DNA of 40,236 nucleotides from Pseudomonadota bacterium (GTDB lineage Bacteria; Pseudomonadota; Alphaproteobacteria; Acetobacterales; Acetobacteraceae): NCBI GenBank assembly GCA_021847175.1, contig JAJZUI010000005.1, positions 1 to 40,236 of the forward strand, read 5' to 3'. Shown piece by piece: positions 32,128 to 40,236 of this stretch (position 1 is its first letter; each line of letters starts with the position of its first letter). The notes under the pieces were generated by a model. It saw only the letters and a program-made list of their open reading frames with translations, ran no database searches and was not told where the DNA came from. The position numbers and the translations under genes were made by a program.

Positions 32128-32153
32128 TTCGGGAGGGCTTCGGCCCTCCCGAA
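32128..32153. terminator. UUCG-capped hairpin between convergent genes
   Basis: A perfect 11-bp stem (32128-32138 with 32143-32153) is closed by a C(TTCG)G tetraloop, exceptionally stable as RNA. It lies 8 bp past the aldo/keto reductase stop and 8 bp past the MarR-type stop on the other strand. No T-tract follows on either side. Confidence 0.65.
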
Positions 32154-32160
32154 AGCCTGC

Positions 32161-32535
32161 CTACTTCCCGCGCGGCTTCTTCGCGGGCTTGTTGCTGGCC
32201 GCGGCGGCGGCGGTGAGCAGGCGCTTGAGTTCCGCGAGCAGCGCCTCGCCCTTGCGCGTGCGGGTGACCAGCACGCTGCGGCGATCGGCGGGGTCGGCGG
32301 CGCGCTTGGCGAAGCCGAGATCGGTAAGGCGGTCGAGCGAGCGCGTGATCGCGGGTTTCGAGACATCGAGCCGCGCCGCGAGACCGCGTACCGTGTGCGG
32401 CCCGTCCTCCAGGTAGCAGATCAGGAAGACCACCAGCTGACGAGCCGAAAGATCGGGTCCCTCGCGGCGCACCATGCCCAGGATCGCGTCGCGGAGCACG
32501 CCCGGCAGTTTGTCGGGCAGAACGGCGTTGGCCAT
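32161..32535 (-). CDS. MarR-type winged-helix transcriptional regulator
   Basis: This is a small 124-residue DNA-binding protein. The winged helix-turn-helix is plain: LSARQLVVFLICYLEDGPHTVRGLAARLDVSKPAITRSLDRLTDLGFAKR, followed by the wing DPADRRSVLVTRTRKG. The C-terminus is a lysine-rich tail. MarR proteins usually repress nearby genes and release DNA on binding a phenolic or oxidising ligand. The start at 32535 is chosen because AAGGAG is well placed and the fold begins soon after; the in-frame upstream extension crosses the AT-richer promoter region. An inverted repeat upstream (32591-32609) may be its autoregulatory operator. Confidence 0.87.
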   Translation of the reverse strand: MANAVLPDKLPGVLRDAILGMVRREGPDLSARQLVVFLICYLEDGPHTVRGLAARLDVSKPAITRSLDRLTDLGFAKRAADPADRRSVLVTRTRKGEALLAELKRLLTAAAAASNKPAKKPRGK

Positions 32536-32590
32536 CAGCGTCTCCTTTTGGGATCGGTTCCGTGAGATCAGTTTCGAGCAATGTATCAGA

Positions 32591-32609
32591 TTTCGTCCCG
32601 AAAACGAAA
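32591..32609. promoter_or_regulatory. Candidate operator for the MarR-type gene
   Basis: The inverted repeat TTTCGT-N7-ACGAAA lies 56-74 bp upstream of the MarR start in an AT-richer patch. On the minus strand its right half would overlap a weak -35 (TTTCGT), 18 bp from a TACATT -10 (32580-32585). Confidence 0.4.
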
Positions 32610-32812
32610 GGGCATCGTTACATCTTTCGATCAAAAATGTTTTGATGGGGTCACAAACCTGCCAAGTAGAAGCCGTAACGGTATGATTCTGCGACAAACC
32701 CACGGCGATGAAATGCGCGATCACGAAACGCCTCAATGCCGGTTATCGGGCCTTGGGCGGACCCCTCGCGGTTCCTCTGGAGTCCCGCGCGGCGCTGGGC
32801 CATCCTCGCGCC

Positions 32813-34144
32813 ATGCCCCCGCCACCCCCAGCCCCCGAACCCGGCCCGTGGCCGGCCGCAGCCCCGCTTCCCGGACCGGACACACCGCAGGCCGAGATCC
32901 TGGCCTTGCACGAGGCGGCGGGGCAGCTCATCGCCTCACCCGCCGACGCGGCGCTGCGCGCGGCCTATTTCGCGGCGCTGGCGCATTTCGGGGCCTCGCG
33001 CAGCGGGCTCGGCCATGCGCTGCTGCCCGAACTCGGCCATCCGCTCGCGTTCCGCTGCGCGACGCCGGATGTCGCCGCCATCGCGCGCTGCTTCCGCGAC
33101 GGGTTCGCGTCCTTCCCGCTGCGCTGCGAGCCGCGCCGGATCCTGGTGCTCGGCGCCGGCGGCGGCTACCTTACGGTGGCGCTGGCCCGACGGTTCCCCG
33201 AGGCACAGCTCGCGGCCGTGGAGCCGCTGGCGCCGCTGCTGCGCCTGCTGCTGCAGAACACCGCGCCCTATCCGCGGATCCGCGTCGTGCCGGCCGCGGT
33301 GTGGCATTCGGCCTCGCGCATCGGGCCCATGCGCGAGGACGCCGCCGGCTGGTCGGCGCGCTTCACAGACCGGTTGCCGCTCGAGGCGCGGCGGCTGCGC
33401 GCCCATACCGTCGCCTCGCTGCTGGAGCTGGTGGGCTGGGCGGGGGCCGACCTCGTGGTCGCGGATTTCCACGCCGCCGCCGAGACGCTGCTCGCCGCCC
33501 CCAGGCCGTCCTGGGTGGCCGGGCTCGACGCGCTCGCCATCGTCCGCCACGCGGAGCCGTTCGGCGAGCAGCCGGCGGTGCTCGACCCCGCGCTGCTGGA
33601 GGACACCCCGTTCGGGGAGGGGGCGTTCAGGGTCACGACCCACAGCATCGAGCGCCATGCCCCGATCGATGTCGCCGAACGCCTGGTGCCGCGCCACCTG
33701 CCGGTTCCGGGCCCGCGTCGCCTCGCGCTGATCCAGGAGGAGCCGGGGGTGGCGCCGCTGGTGCTGGCAGGCGTGCTGCGCGAGCCCTGGGGGTTCTTCC
33801 TTACCGGCGAGGGCGGCTTCCAGCTGCACCCGCCGGCGCCGGGCGGGGTGGCGCGGGCGGTGTTTCCCCGCACGCTCGCGGGCCAGACGCGGCTGGAGAC
33901 CGGGCTCGCGCATGCCGGGCCGGCCGGCGAGAGGATCCGCTTCACGGCGAGCCTGGAGACCGAGGCCGGCGAGACCATCGCCACCGAGACGCGCACCCTT
34001 GCCCCCGGCGGCAGCGCCCGTCTGGTGCTCGGCTTCCCGCCGGCGCATGGCCCTCACCGCGCGGTGCTGGCGACCGCGATGGAGGAGGGGGCGGCCAGCA
34101 ACGCCTATGGCTGGGGCCGGTTCCTCGGGCCCGTGCTGGCCTGA
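32813..34144 (+). CDS. Methyltransferase-like protein (FkbM-like fold) with unassigned C-terminal half
   Basis: This protein has about 443 residues. A proline-rich leader is followed by a helical region and a Rossmann-like SAM-binding motif: RRILVLGAGGGYLTVALARRFPEAQLAAVEP at about residues 110-140. GADLVVADFH lies later, as in FkbM-type methyltransferases. Residues 250-443 contain beta-rich segments (EPWGFFLTGEGGFQLHPP, GERIRFTASLETEAGETIA) that I cannot assign. The substrate is unknown. The start is uncertain: ATG at 32813 has no good ribosome-binding site, and an in-frame ATG at 32708 would add 35 residues of unremarkable sequence overlapping the promoter side. It is a single gene between the MarR-type regulator and the lipoprotein gene. 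Confidence 0.6.
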   Translation: MPPPPPAPEPGPWPAAAPLPGPDTPQAEILALHEAAGQLIASPADAALRAAYFAALAHFGASRSGLGHALLPELGHPLAFRCATPDVAAIARCFRDGFASFPLRCEPRRILVLGAGGGYLTVALARRFPEAQLAAVEPLAPLLRLLLQNTAPYPRIRVVPAAVWHSASRIGPMREDAAGWSARFTDRLPLEARRLRAHTVASLLELVGWAGADLVVADFHAAAETLLAAPRPSWVAGLDALAIVRHAEPFGEQPAVLDPALLEDTPFGEGAFRVTTHSIERHAPIDVAERLVPRHLPVPGPRRLALIQEEPGVAPLVLAGVLREPWGFFLTGEGGFQLHPPAPGGVARAVFPRTLAGQTRLETGLAHAGPAGERIRFTASLETEAGETIATETRTLAPGGSARLVLGFPPAHGPHRAVLATAMEEGAASNAYGWGRFLGPVLA

Positions 34145-34153
34145 GCCTCGCCG

Positions 34154-34720
34154 CTAAATGCCGTGGGCGCGGTTGTAGTCGAGCTGCGCCTTGGTCAGCC
34201 GGAAGCCGACATAGATGTGGTAGCCGGCCGCGGACTGGTCGGCGCCCACCGGAAAGCGGAAGTGGATCGGCTCGCCGACCAGCGTCATCTGGTCCGCGTT
34301 CGGCGGGAAGACGCCCTTCACGACGAAATCCTTCTCGTCGAGGATGGTCTTGCCCTCGGTCGCGGCGACGAAATAGTGCAGCTGCACGTCGGGGCTGGTC
34401 GCCGCCGGGCCGCGTTCCACGGTGAAGTGCACCCGCAGCTGCGCCCCCACCGCGTGCGCGGCGGCGAAGTTGCAGCTGGCCGGCACCGCCTCGATGCGCG
34501 CCGCCAGTACCAGGTCGCGGATGTCGCGCTGGTTCGCCTTGCCCGCGACCTGCACCAGGGTGGACGCGTTCTGGATCAGCGAGAGCTGCGGGCAGGCGGG
34601 GGGAAACCCGCTTGGCGTGCAGCCGGCGAGTGCCAGGGCCGCGAGCGTGCCGGCGGCCCATCGTCGCGCGTGAAGCCGTGCCGTGCGTGCCATCCCCGTG
34701 TCGTCGCCGTGCCGCGCCAT
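34154..34720 (-). CDS. Putative lipoprotein of unknown function
   Basis: This is a 188-residue envelope protein. The signal sequence RRWAAGTLAALALAGC ends in a lipobox LAGC, so Cys34 (counting from the 34720 start) is the predicted lipid-modified residue. The mature part of about 155 residues is a compact, probably beta-sandwich domain with RVHFTVERGP, VQLHYFVAATEG and PIHFRFPVGAD. I recognise no named family. The start at 34720 is preceded by GGAGG; an ATG at 34693 would give a more usual signal length but has a weaker site. It converges on the methyltransferase-like gene and diverges from ispH. Confidence 0.7.
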   Translation of the reverse strand: MARHGDDTGMARTARLHARRWAAGTLAALALAGCTPSGFPPACPQLSLIQNASTLVQVAGKANQRDIRDLVLAARIEAVPASCNFAAAHAVGAQLRVHFTVERGPAATSPDVQLHYFVAATEGKTILDEKDFVVKGVFPPNADQMTLVGEPIHFRFPVGADQSAAGYHIYVGFRLTKAQLDYNRAHGI

Positions 34721-34894
34721 GAGTCCTCCGCCGTGATCGCCGTCAGCCGTTGCGTCTCCATGCCGTGCATTGCCGGCCAGGGGAAGGGCCTCTATGTCTG
34801 GCCCCGTTTCTGTCTGCCGTTTCCGTCACGCCGCCCCGGACGCGTCCGATTCATCGCGGGCCGGGGTGCGACCACGCCGGAGCCGCCACGCCCG

Positions 34895-35878
34895 ATGCCA
34901 GCCGATCCCGCCCGCGCCCCCGACCCCCACCCGATCCCGGCATTGCCGCGGCTGCGCGTGCTGCTGGCGGCGCCGCGCGGCTTCTGCGCCGGGGTGGACC
35001 GCGCCGTGCGGGTGGTGGAGGAGGCGCTGAAATGTCATGGCGCGCCGGTCTATGTGCGCCACGAGATCGTGCACAACCGCGTCGTCGTCGGTGCGCTGGC
35101 CGCGCAAGGCGCCGTGTTTGTCGAGGAGCTGGACGCGGTGCCGGTCGGCGCGCGCGTGGTGTTCTCCGCGCACGGGGTCGCGAAATCCGTGCCGCTGGCC
35201 GCCGCCGCGAGGGGCCTCGTTGCCTTCGACGCCACCTGCCCGCTGGTCTCCAAGGTGCATCGCGAGGCGGAGCGCCACGCCGCGGCGGGCCGGCACATCC
35301 TGATGATCGGCCATGCCGGCCACCCCGAGGTGGAGGGCACGATGGGCCAGGTCCGCCCCGGCGCGATGACGCTGGTGCAATCCGCCGCCGAGGCGCAGAC
35401 GGTGATGCCGCCGCCGGGGCCGCTCGCCTTCGTGACGCAGACCACGCTCTCGGTGGAGGACGCGGCCGGGATCGTGGCGGTGCTGCGCCGGCGCTTCCCC
35501 GCGATCGAGGGGCCGGCGAAGGAGGATATCTGCTACGCCACCACCAACCGCCAGGCCGCGGTGCGCGCCGTGGCGGCGGAGGCGGCGCTGGTGCTGGTGC
35601 TGGGCAGCGCCAACTCGTCCAACACTGTGCGGCTGTGCGAGGTGGCGGGCCGGGCCGGCGCCCGCGCGCTGCTGCTGGAGGGGCCGGAGGCGCTCGACTG
35701 GAGCATGCTGCACGGCGAGACCGTCGTCGGCATCACCGCCGGGGCCTCGGCGCCGGAATCGCTGGTCCAGGGCCTGCTGGCGCGGCTCGGGGAACGCTAC
35801 GCGCTCGCGGTCGAGGAGCGGCGCGTCACCACCGAGGACGTGACGTTCAAGCTCCCGGCCGCGCTCTCGGCGGCCTGA
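34895..35878 (+). CDS. ispH: 4-hydroxy-3-methylbut-2-enyl diphosphate reductase
   Basis: IspH catalyses the last step of the MEP isoprenoid pathway, reducing HMBPP to IPP and DMAPP with a 4Fe-4S cluster. Its 327 residues contain the three cluster cysteines: Cys31 in PRGFCAGV, Cys115 in DATCPLV and Cys213 in DICYATTNRQ. Other hallmarks are VRHEIVHNRVVV, FSAHGVAKSV, HEIVHN-type His residues, and LVLGSANSSNTVRL. The start at 34895 leaves a short proline-rich leader before the conserved RVLLAAPRG. The stop overlaps the thrB start (TGATG), so the genes are translationally coupled. ispH-thrB-rnhA is a conserved alphaproteobacterial order. Confidence 0.95.
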   Translation: MPADPARAPDPHPIPALPRLRVLLAAPRGFCAGVDRAVRVVEEALKCHGAPVYVRHEIVHNRVVVGALAAQGAVFVEELDAVPVGARVVFSAHGVAKSVPLAAAARGLVAFDATCPLVSKVHREAERHAAAGRHILMIGHAGHPEVEGTMGQVRPGAMTLVQSAAEAQTVMPPPGPLAFVTQTTLSVEDAAGIVAVLRRRFPAIEGPAKEDICYATTNRQAAVRAVAAEAALVLVLGSANSSNTVRLCEVAGRAGARALLLEGPEALDWSMLHGETVVGITAGASAPESLVQGLLARLGERYALAVEERRVTTEDVTFKLPAALSAA

Positions 35879-36843
35879 TGGCGGTCTACACGGAGGTCTC
35901 GGACGAGGCGCTGGCTTCGTTCCTCGGTGACTACGCGATCGGCGAGCTGGTCGCGTTCCGCGGCATCGCGGAGGGGGTGGAGAACAGCAATTTCTCGCTG
36001 CGCACCACGCAGGGCGACTTCATCCTCACGCTCTATGAGAAGCGCGTCGATCCCGCCGACCTGCCGTGGTTCCTCGGCCTCATGCAGCACCTCGCGGCGC
36101 ACGGCATCGCCTGCCCGCGGCCCGTTCCCGGGCGCGACGGAGCGGCGCTGCGCCGGCTCGCGGGGAAGGCCGCGGCGATCACCACGTTCCTGCCCGGCAT
36201 CTGGCCGCGGCGGGTGCGCCCGGAGCACTGCGCGCCGCTCGGCGCCGCACTCGCGGCGCTGCACCGCGCGGGCGAGGGCTATGCGCCCACCCGCGCCAAC
36301 GGGCTCGGGCCCGGCGCCTGGGAACCGTTGCTGGAGCGTTGCGACACGACCGGCGAGGCGGGGCGGGAGATGGCGCCGGTCGCCGCCGAGCTGCGCGCGG
36401 CGCTGAAGCCGATCCTCGCGGGCTGGCCGAGCGCGCTTCCCATCGGGCACATCCACGCCGACCTGTTCCCGGACAACGTGTTCTTCCTCGAGGGGCGGGT
36501 CTCCGGGCTCATCGACTTCTATTTCGCGTGCACGGATTTCTGCTCGTACGACCTCGCGGTTTGCCTCAACGCCTGGTGCTTCGAGAGCGATGGTTCCTAC
36601 AACGTGACGAAATCGCGCTCGCTGATCCGCGCCTACGACGCGGCGCGGCCGCTCACCCGCGGGGAGCGGGCGGCACTGCCGGTGCTGGCCGCCGGGGCCG
36701 CGCTGCGCTTCGCGGCGACGCGGCTCTACGACTGGATCAACACGCCGGCCGGCGCGCTGGTCACGCGCAAGGACCCGCTCGAGTACCTGCGCCGGCTGCG
36801 CTTCCACCAGGCGGCGAAGGGCGAGGCGGCGTATGGACTCTGA
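35878..36843 (+). CDS. thrB: Homoserine kinase, ThrB type II (APH-like fold)
   Basis: This enzyme phosphorylates homoserine in threonine biosynthesis. It belongs to the choline-kinase/aminoglycoside-phosphotransferase fold used by alphaproteobacteria, not the GHMP fold of E. coli ThrB. The 321-residue protein begins [16 protein letters not shown] and shows [23 protein letters not shown] (nucleotide-binding strands), the catalytic loop [13 protein letters not shown], and the metal-binding [16 protein letters not shown]. It overlaps ispH by one base and rnhA by 11 bp, so all three are likely translated together. Confidence 0.94.
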   Translation: MAVYTEVSDEALASFLGDYAIGELVAFRGIAEGVENSNFSLRTTQGDFILTLYEKRVDPADLPWFLGLMQHLAAHGIACPRPVPGRDGAALRRLAGKAAAITTFLPGIWPRRVRPEHCAPLGAALAALHRAGEGYAPTRANGLGPGAWEPLLERCDTTGEAGREMAPVAAELRAALKPILAGWPSALPIGHIHADLFPDNVFFLEGRVSGLIDFYFACTDFCSYDLAVCLNAWCFESDGSYNVTKSRSLIRAYDAARPLTRGERAALPVLAAGAALRFAATRLYDWINTPAGALVTRKDPLEYLRRLRFHQAAKGEAAYGL

Positions 36844-37297
36844 CCCGCCCAGGCACGGCGAACCCGTCGAGATCTGGACCGACGGCGGCTGCAAGCCGAA
36901 CCCCGGCCCCGGCGGGTGGGCGGCGATCCTGCGGCGCGGCAAGCACGAGCGCGAGCTTTCCGGCGCCGAGCCCGCGACCACCAACAACCGCATGGAACTC
37001 ACCGCCGCCGCCGTGGCGCTGGAGACGCTGAAGCGTCCCTGCCACGTGGTGCTGCACACCGACAGCGAATATGTCCGGCTCGGCATCACGCGCTGGCGGC
37101 ATGGCTGGGTGCGGCGGCGCTGGCGCAACGCCGCGGGCGACCCGGTCGCGAACCTGGACCTCTGGCAGCGCCTGCTCGCGGCCGCGGAGAAGCACGAGAT
37201 CGAGTGGAAATGGGTGCGCGGCCATTCCGGCCACGAGATGAACGAGCGCGCCGACCAGCTCGCGACCGCCGCCCGCGAGGCGGCTTCGGGTCATTGA
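36833..37297 (+). CDS. rnhA: Ribonuclease HI
   Basis: RNase HI cuts the RNA strand of RNA-DNA hybrids, removing primers and R-loops. The 154-residue enzyme has all four acidic active-site residues: Asp17 in IWTDGGC, Glu55 in NNRMEL, Asp77 in HTDSEY and Asp141 in ERADQLA. The basic handle region ([11 protein letters not shown]) and the catalytic His in [13 protein letters not shown] are also present. It overlaps thrB by 11 bp, and its stop overlaps the TTG start of the next gene. Confidence 0.96.
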   Translation: MDSDPPRHGEPVEIWTDGGCKPNPGPGGWAAILRRGKHERELSGAEPATTNNRMELTAAAVALETLKRPCHVVLHTDSEYVRLGITRWRHGWVRRRWRNAAGDPVANLDLWQRLLAAAEKHEIEWKWVRGHSGHEMNERADQLATAAREAASGH

Positions 37298-38328
37298 TCA
37301 AGTACATCGGCTCCAAGCGGGCGCTGCTGCGCCACATCATGGCGGCGATCGGGGGGATCGCACCGGAAGGTGCGACCGTCGCCGACCTGTTCTCCGGCAC
37401 CGCGCGCGTGGGCCACGCGCTGAAGGCGGCGGGCTATCGCGTCATCGCCAACGACCACAACGCCTACGCCGCGGCGCTGGCGACGTGCTACGTGCAGGCG
37501 GACCGCGAGCGCTGGGAGGCGCGGGTGCCGGCGATCCTCGCCGACCTCGCGCGGCTGCCGGGCCGCGCCGGCTACTTCACCGAAACGTTCTGCGTCCGCT
37601 CGCGCTTCTTCCAGCCGCGCAACGGCGAGCGGGTCGACGCGATCCGCGAGGCGATCGCCGCGATGGGCGCCGAGCCGGAGCTGGAGGCGGTCCTGCTCGT
37701 CGCGCTGATGGAGGCCGCGGACCGGGTGGACAGCACCGCGGGCCTGCAGATGGCCTACATGAAGCGCTGGGCGCCGCGCGCCTACAACGAGCTGGAGCTG
37801 CGCATGCCGGCCCTGCTGGCGCGACCGGCTGCCGGCGCCTGCCAGGCCCTGATGGGCGAGGCGGAGGACGTGGCGGGAACCATCGAGGCGGACGTCGCCT
37901 ATCTCGACCCGCCCTACAACCAGCACGCCTATCTCGCGAACTACCACGTCTGGGAGACGCTGATCCGCTGGGACAAGCCGGAGACCTACGGCGTCGCCTG
38001 CAAGCGGGTGGACGTGAAGAGCCGCAAGAGCGCGTTCAACGCCCGCGGCGCCATCGGCCCGGCGCTCGCCGCCACCATCGCGGCGCTGCGCTCACCCTCG
38101 CTCGTCGTGTCGTTCAACAACGAGGGGTATCTCGCCCGCGACGCGATCGAGGCGATGCTCGCCTCGCGCGGGCATGTGCGCGTGATCGAGCTGGATCACG
38201 CGCGCTATGTCGGCGCGCGCATCGGCATCTACAACCCGGCCGGCGAGAAGGTCGGGCGCATCTCCCACGTGCGCAACAAGGAGTTGCTCTACGTGGTCAC
38301 ACCCGAGCCCATGGACCTCGCGCTATAG
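37294..38328 (+). CDS. DNA adenine methylase, D12/Dam-like class
   Basis: This 344-residue N6-adenine methyltransferase is of the MethyltransfD12 type. The start [13 protein letters not shown] is the family N-terminal motif. The SAM-binding motif [18 protein letters not shown] begins near Asp31, the catalytic motif IV is DPPYNQ at 205-210, and [17 protein letters not shown] follows near the end. Only a TTG start at 37294 keeps the KYIGSK motif; it overlaps the rnhA stop (TTGA), so it is translationally coupled. No restriction endonuclease gene is adjacent, so it looks like a solitary methylase. Its recognition site is unknown. It is unrelated in class to CcrM, the usual alphaproteobacterial cell-cycle methylase. 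The gene overlaps the convergent peroxiredoxin by 6 bp. Confidence 0.85.
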   Translation: MIKYIGSKRALLRHIMAAIGGIAPEGATVADLFSGTARVGHALKAAGYRVIANDHNAYAAALATCYVQADRERWEARVPAILADLARLPGRAGYFTETFCVRSRFFQPRNGERVDAIREAIAAMGAEPELEAVLLVALMEAADRVDSTAGLQMAYMKRWAPRAYNELELRMPALLARPAAGACQALMGEAEDVAGTIEADVAYLDPPYNQHAYLANYHVWETLIRWDKPETYGVACKRVDVKSRKSAFNARGAIGPALAATIAALRSPSLVVSFNNEGYLARDAIEAMLASRGHVRVIELDHARYVGARIGIYNPAGEKVGRISHVRNKELLYVVTPEPMDLAL

Positions 38329-38799
38329 GGCGGCGAGCACCGCCTCGGCGCGGCTCACCTCGAAGCCGCCCGGCGCCTCGACGGCGAGGTGCTTGACCAC
38401 CCCGTTCTCGGCGACGAGGGCGAAGCGCTGGCTGCGCACGCCGAGGCCGCGGGCGACGAGGTCGAGCTCCAGCCCCAGCGCCTTGGTGAAGGCACCGGCG
38501 CCATCCGCCAGCATCACGATGCGGCCGTCCACGCCCTGGTCCTTGGCCCAGGCGCCCATGACGAAGGCGTCGTTCACCGCCATGCAGACAACGCTGTCCA
38601 CGCCCTTGGCCTTGATCGCGTCGTAGCTCTGCAGGAAGCCCGGCAGGTGCTTGGCGCTGCAGGTGGGGGTGAAGGCGCCGGGAACGGCGAACATCACGAC
38701 TTTCCCCTTGAACACGTCGTCGGTCGAAACCTCCTTGGGCCCCTCCGGCGTGGCCATCGACAGTTTCATCGACGGCAGCTTGTCCCCGACCTTGATCAT
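38323..38799 (-). CDS. Peroxiredoxin, Prx5 (hybrid Prx5/glutaredoxin-type) family
   Basis: This 158-residue thiol peroxidase reduces hydrogen peroxide and organic hydroperoxides. The peroxidatic Cys47 sits in PGAFTPTCSAKHLPGF, the exact Prx5 motif. Other segments are DSVVCMAVNDAFVMGAWAKDQG and ARGLGVRSQRFALVAENG. The start at 38799 follows GGAGAGG and gives the family length. The electron donor is probably glutathione/glutaredoxin by family analogy. It is convergent with the methylase gene. Confidence 0.95.
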   Translation of the reverse strand: MIKVGDKLPSMKLSMATPEGPKEVSTDDVFKGKVVMFAVPGAFTPTCSAKHLPGFLQSYDAIKAKGVDSVVCMAVNDAFVMGAWAKDQGVDGRIVMLADGAGAFTKALGLELDLVARGLGVRSQRFALVAENGVVKHLAVEAPGGFEVSRAEAVLAAL

Positions 38800-38974
38800 C
38801 CTCGCCTCTCCGTTCGACCGTTGGTTTTCGCGAACTCCGCCGCCACGGCGTCCATCCCCCGGGCGGCGGAGGCTTCCTAGCTTGCCGCGCCCCACCTGTC
38901 ACGAAGGGCGGCCTGGCGGGATCGGGAGGCGGCGGGCTTGCACACCGGGTGGGGCGGCGCAACATAGCCGGACC

Positions 38975-39592
38975 ATGAGCGAGGACAGCGCGCGCAGGCG
39001 CAAGCGGCAGGATGGCGGGCAGGGGCGCGGGGAGGGAGGCGACAACCTCACCGGCCAGCTGCTCATCGCGATGCCCGGCATGGAGGATCCGCGCTTCGCC
39101 CAGAGCGTGGTGTTCCTCTGCGCGCACACGCCGGAGGGGGCGATGGGCCTGGTGCTCAACCACCCGCTCGCGGCCCCCAGCTTCGAGGACCTGCTGAAGC
39201 AGCTCGACATCAAGCCGGTACCGCCGGCGCGCTCCATCCGGCTGTGCCATGGCGGGCCGGTGGAGAACGCGCGCGGCTTCGTGCTGCACACCGCGGACTG
39301 GACCGGCGAGGGCAGCCTGCGCGTGGACGACGCGCTGGCGCTGACCGCGAGCCTCGATATCCTCAAGGTGATCGCCGAGGGCGGCGGGCCGCGCGAGAGC
39401 CTGCTGGCGCTCGGCTATGCCGGCTGGTCGCCGGGACAGCTCGACGAGGAGATGCGCAAGAACGCCTGGCTAACCGCGCCGGCCGACGCGGCGCTGCTGT
39501 TCGACGACCAGCACGAGACGAAATGGCGGCGCGCGCTGGCGAAGCTGCACATCGACCCGGCGCATCTGGCCGGAACGGCGGGGCACGCATAG
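38975..39592 (+). CDS. YqgE/AlgH family protein
   Basis: This 205-residue protein of the UPF0301 family has a poorly understood role; AlgH in Pseudomonas was linked to alginate regulation. Hallmarks include LTGQLLIAMPGMEDPRFAQSVVFLCAH, GAMGLVLNHPL, LCHGGPVENARGFVLH, and LLALGYAGWSPGQLDEEM. A charged, glycine-rich leader of about 23 residues precedes the conserved core, so a later start is possible, but no better ATG is available. It diverges from the peroxiredoxin gene across 175 bp that holds both promoters. The next 103 bp to the CGNR gene are convergent and contain nothing I can name. Confidence 0.93.
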   Translation: MSEDSARRRKRQDGGQGRGEGGDNLTGQLLIAMPGMEDPRFAQSVVFLCAHTPEGAMGLVLNHPLAAPSFEDLLKQLDIKPVPPARSIRLCHGGPVENARGFVLHTADWTGEGSLRVDDALALTASLDILKVIAEGGGPRESLLALGYAGWSPGQLDEEMRKNAWLTAPADAALLFDDQHETKWRRALAKLHIDPAHLAGTAGHA

Positions 39593-39695
39593 GCCGCCGG
39601 CCAGGTTTTCCGGCCCCGCCTCGCGCCGCGATCGGCGCCCGCTACACCGGGATCCGTTCCGCCGCGACGCTGCCCGGCGCGTTCCTGGTGCCGCG

Positions 39696-40235
39696 CTAGC
39701 CCTTCGCCGCCTTGGCGCGGAGGTAGTGGCGGTGCGCCTTGGCGCGGTTGCCGCAGGCGGCCATGTCGCACCAGCGGCGCGACCCGTTGCGGCTGGCGTC
39801 GACGAACAGCCAGCGGCATTCCGGGTTGGCGCAGGCGCGCAGACGCACGCGTCCGGTGCCGGTGCCCCCGCCAATGCCCCCGCCCCCCTGGGCGAGCAGG
39901 TCGGCGGCGGCCCACAGCACCGGCGCGAGCAGCGTGGCCGCCCCGGACGGTTGCTCCCCGCCCTCTGGTCCACTAGGCCGCGTGTGCCAGGCGTAGCCGT
40001 CGCCCACGGCCACCAGCGAGCGGCGCGACGGAGCCGTCTCCAGCGCCGCATCGAGGGCGGCGAGGTCGGCCTCGGCCACGCGCTCGCCGGCGGCGCGGGC
40101 GCTCAGGATCCGGTGCAGCAGTTCGCGCAGCGCGATCCCGGCCTCGAACAGGCCGGGGCCGGGCGCGATCGGTGGCGCGCCGGCGTGCGCGGCCGCCCAG
40201 GCGAGGAGGTCGGCCGCGCCGTGGAGCGTTTCCGT
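39696..40235 (-). CDS. CGNR zinc-finger / ABATE-domain regulator, partial
   Basis: The frame is open through the window end, so the N-terminus is missing; 179 C-terminal residues are present. The visible part holds the second half of an ABATE domain (ETLHGAADLLAWAAAHAG, LFEAGIALRELLHRIL), then a glycine-rich linker. The C-terminal treble-clef-type finger reads CANPECRWLFVDASRNGSRRWCDMAACGNRAKAHRHY, with the CGNR signature and paired cysteines for zinc. These proteins are small DNA-binding regulators of largely unknown targets in proteobacteria and actinobacteria. The last residues are basic (LRAKAAKG). Confidence 0.9.
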   Translation of the reverse strand, partial: TETLHGAADLLAWAAAHAGAPPIAPGPGLFEAGIALRELLHRILSARAAGERVAEADLAALDAALETAPSRRSLVAVGDGYAWHTRPSGPEGGEQPSGAATLLAPVLWAAADLLAQGGGGIGGGTGTGRVRLRACANPECRWLFVDASRNGSRRWCDMAACGNRAKAHRHYLRAKAAKG

Positions 40236-40236
40236 G

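Overview
The window is GC-rich chromosomal DNA (roughly 70% G+C by eye) with tightly packed genes. It most resembles an alphaproteobacterium of the Acetobacteraceae/Rhodospirillales. The signs are a ChvG/ChvI-type two-component pair, a class I lysyl-tRNA synthetase, Hint_2-type (Hedgehog/intein fold) proteins, an imuA-imuB-dnaE2 mutagenesis cassette with an alphaproteobacterial GTTC-N7-GTTC LexA box, and an ispH-thrB-rnhA cluster. The assignment rests on gene content only. I saw no rRNA, tRNA, CRISPR array, transposase or phage gene.

Layout. 1-7,620 is housekeeping: the 3' end of gyrB, chvI-chvG, a HugZ/PNPOx-like protein, dnaQ-coaE, an inositol-monophosphatase-family enzyme, an amidohydrolase and a cold-shock gene with a long leader and a strong terminator. 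7,651-14,104 holds an MprF-like membrane protein with a shortened synthase domain, directly downstream of class I lysK, then a divergent XPD/DinG-like Fe-S helicase. 14,215-23,391 is the most accessory-looking stretch. It carries a glycosyltransferase, a large beta-repeat protein ending in a Hint domain, two tandem paralogous ABC substrate-binding proteins without transporter partners, a degenerate Hint-like protein and an rlpA-like gene. 23,577-24,815 is an AT-richer island with one PEP-CTERM protein. 24,816-30,206 is the SOS mutasome operon (imuA-imuB-dnaE2) with its LexA box. 30,329-34,720 has a secreted vWA (DUF1194) protein, an aldo/keto reductase, a MarR-type regulator, a methyltransferase-like protein and a lipoprotein. 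34,895-38,328 is a translationally coupled run ispH-thrB-rnhA-DNA adenine methylase, followed by a convergent peroxiredoxin, a YqgE/AlgH protein and a partial CGNR zinc-finger regulator.

How genes may work together. LysK makes Lys-tRNA, the donor used by full MprF enzymes, but the MprF-like protein here appears to lack half of its synthase module. ImuA, ImuB and DnaE2 form a damage-inducible error-prone replication complex. ChvG/ChvI would sense envelope or acid stress. The least explained part is the Hint/substrate-binding-protein cluster. The two binding-protein genes share a conserved 66-nt leader that holds a palindrome and a hairpin covering the ribosome-binding site, and in the first copy this leader overlaps the stop codon of the Hint gene.
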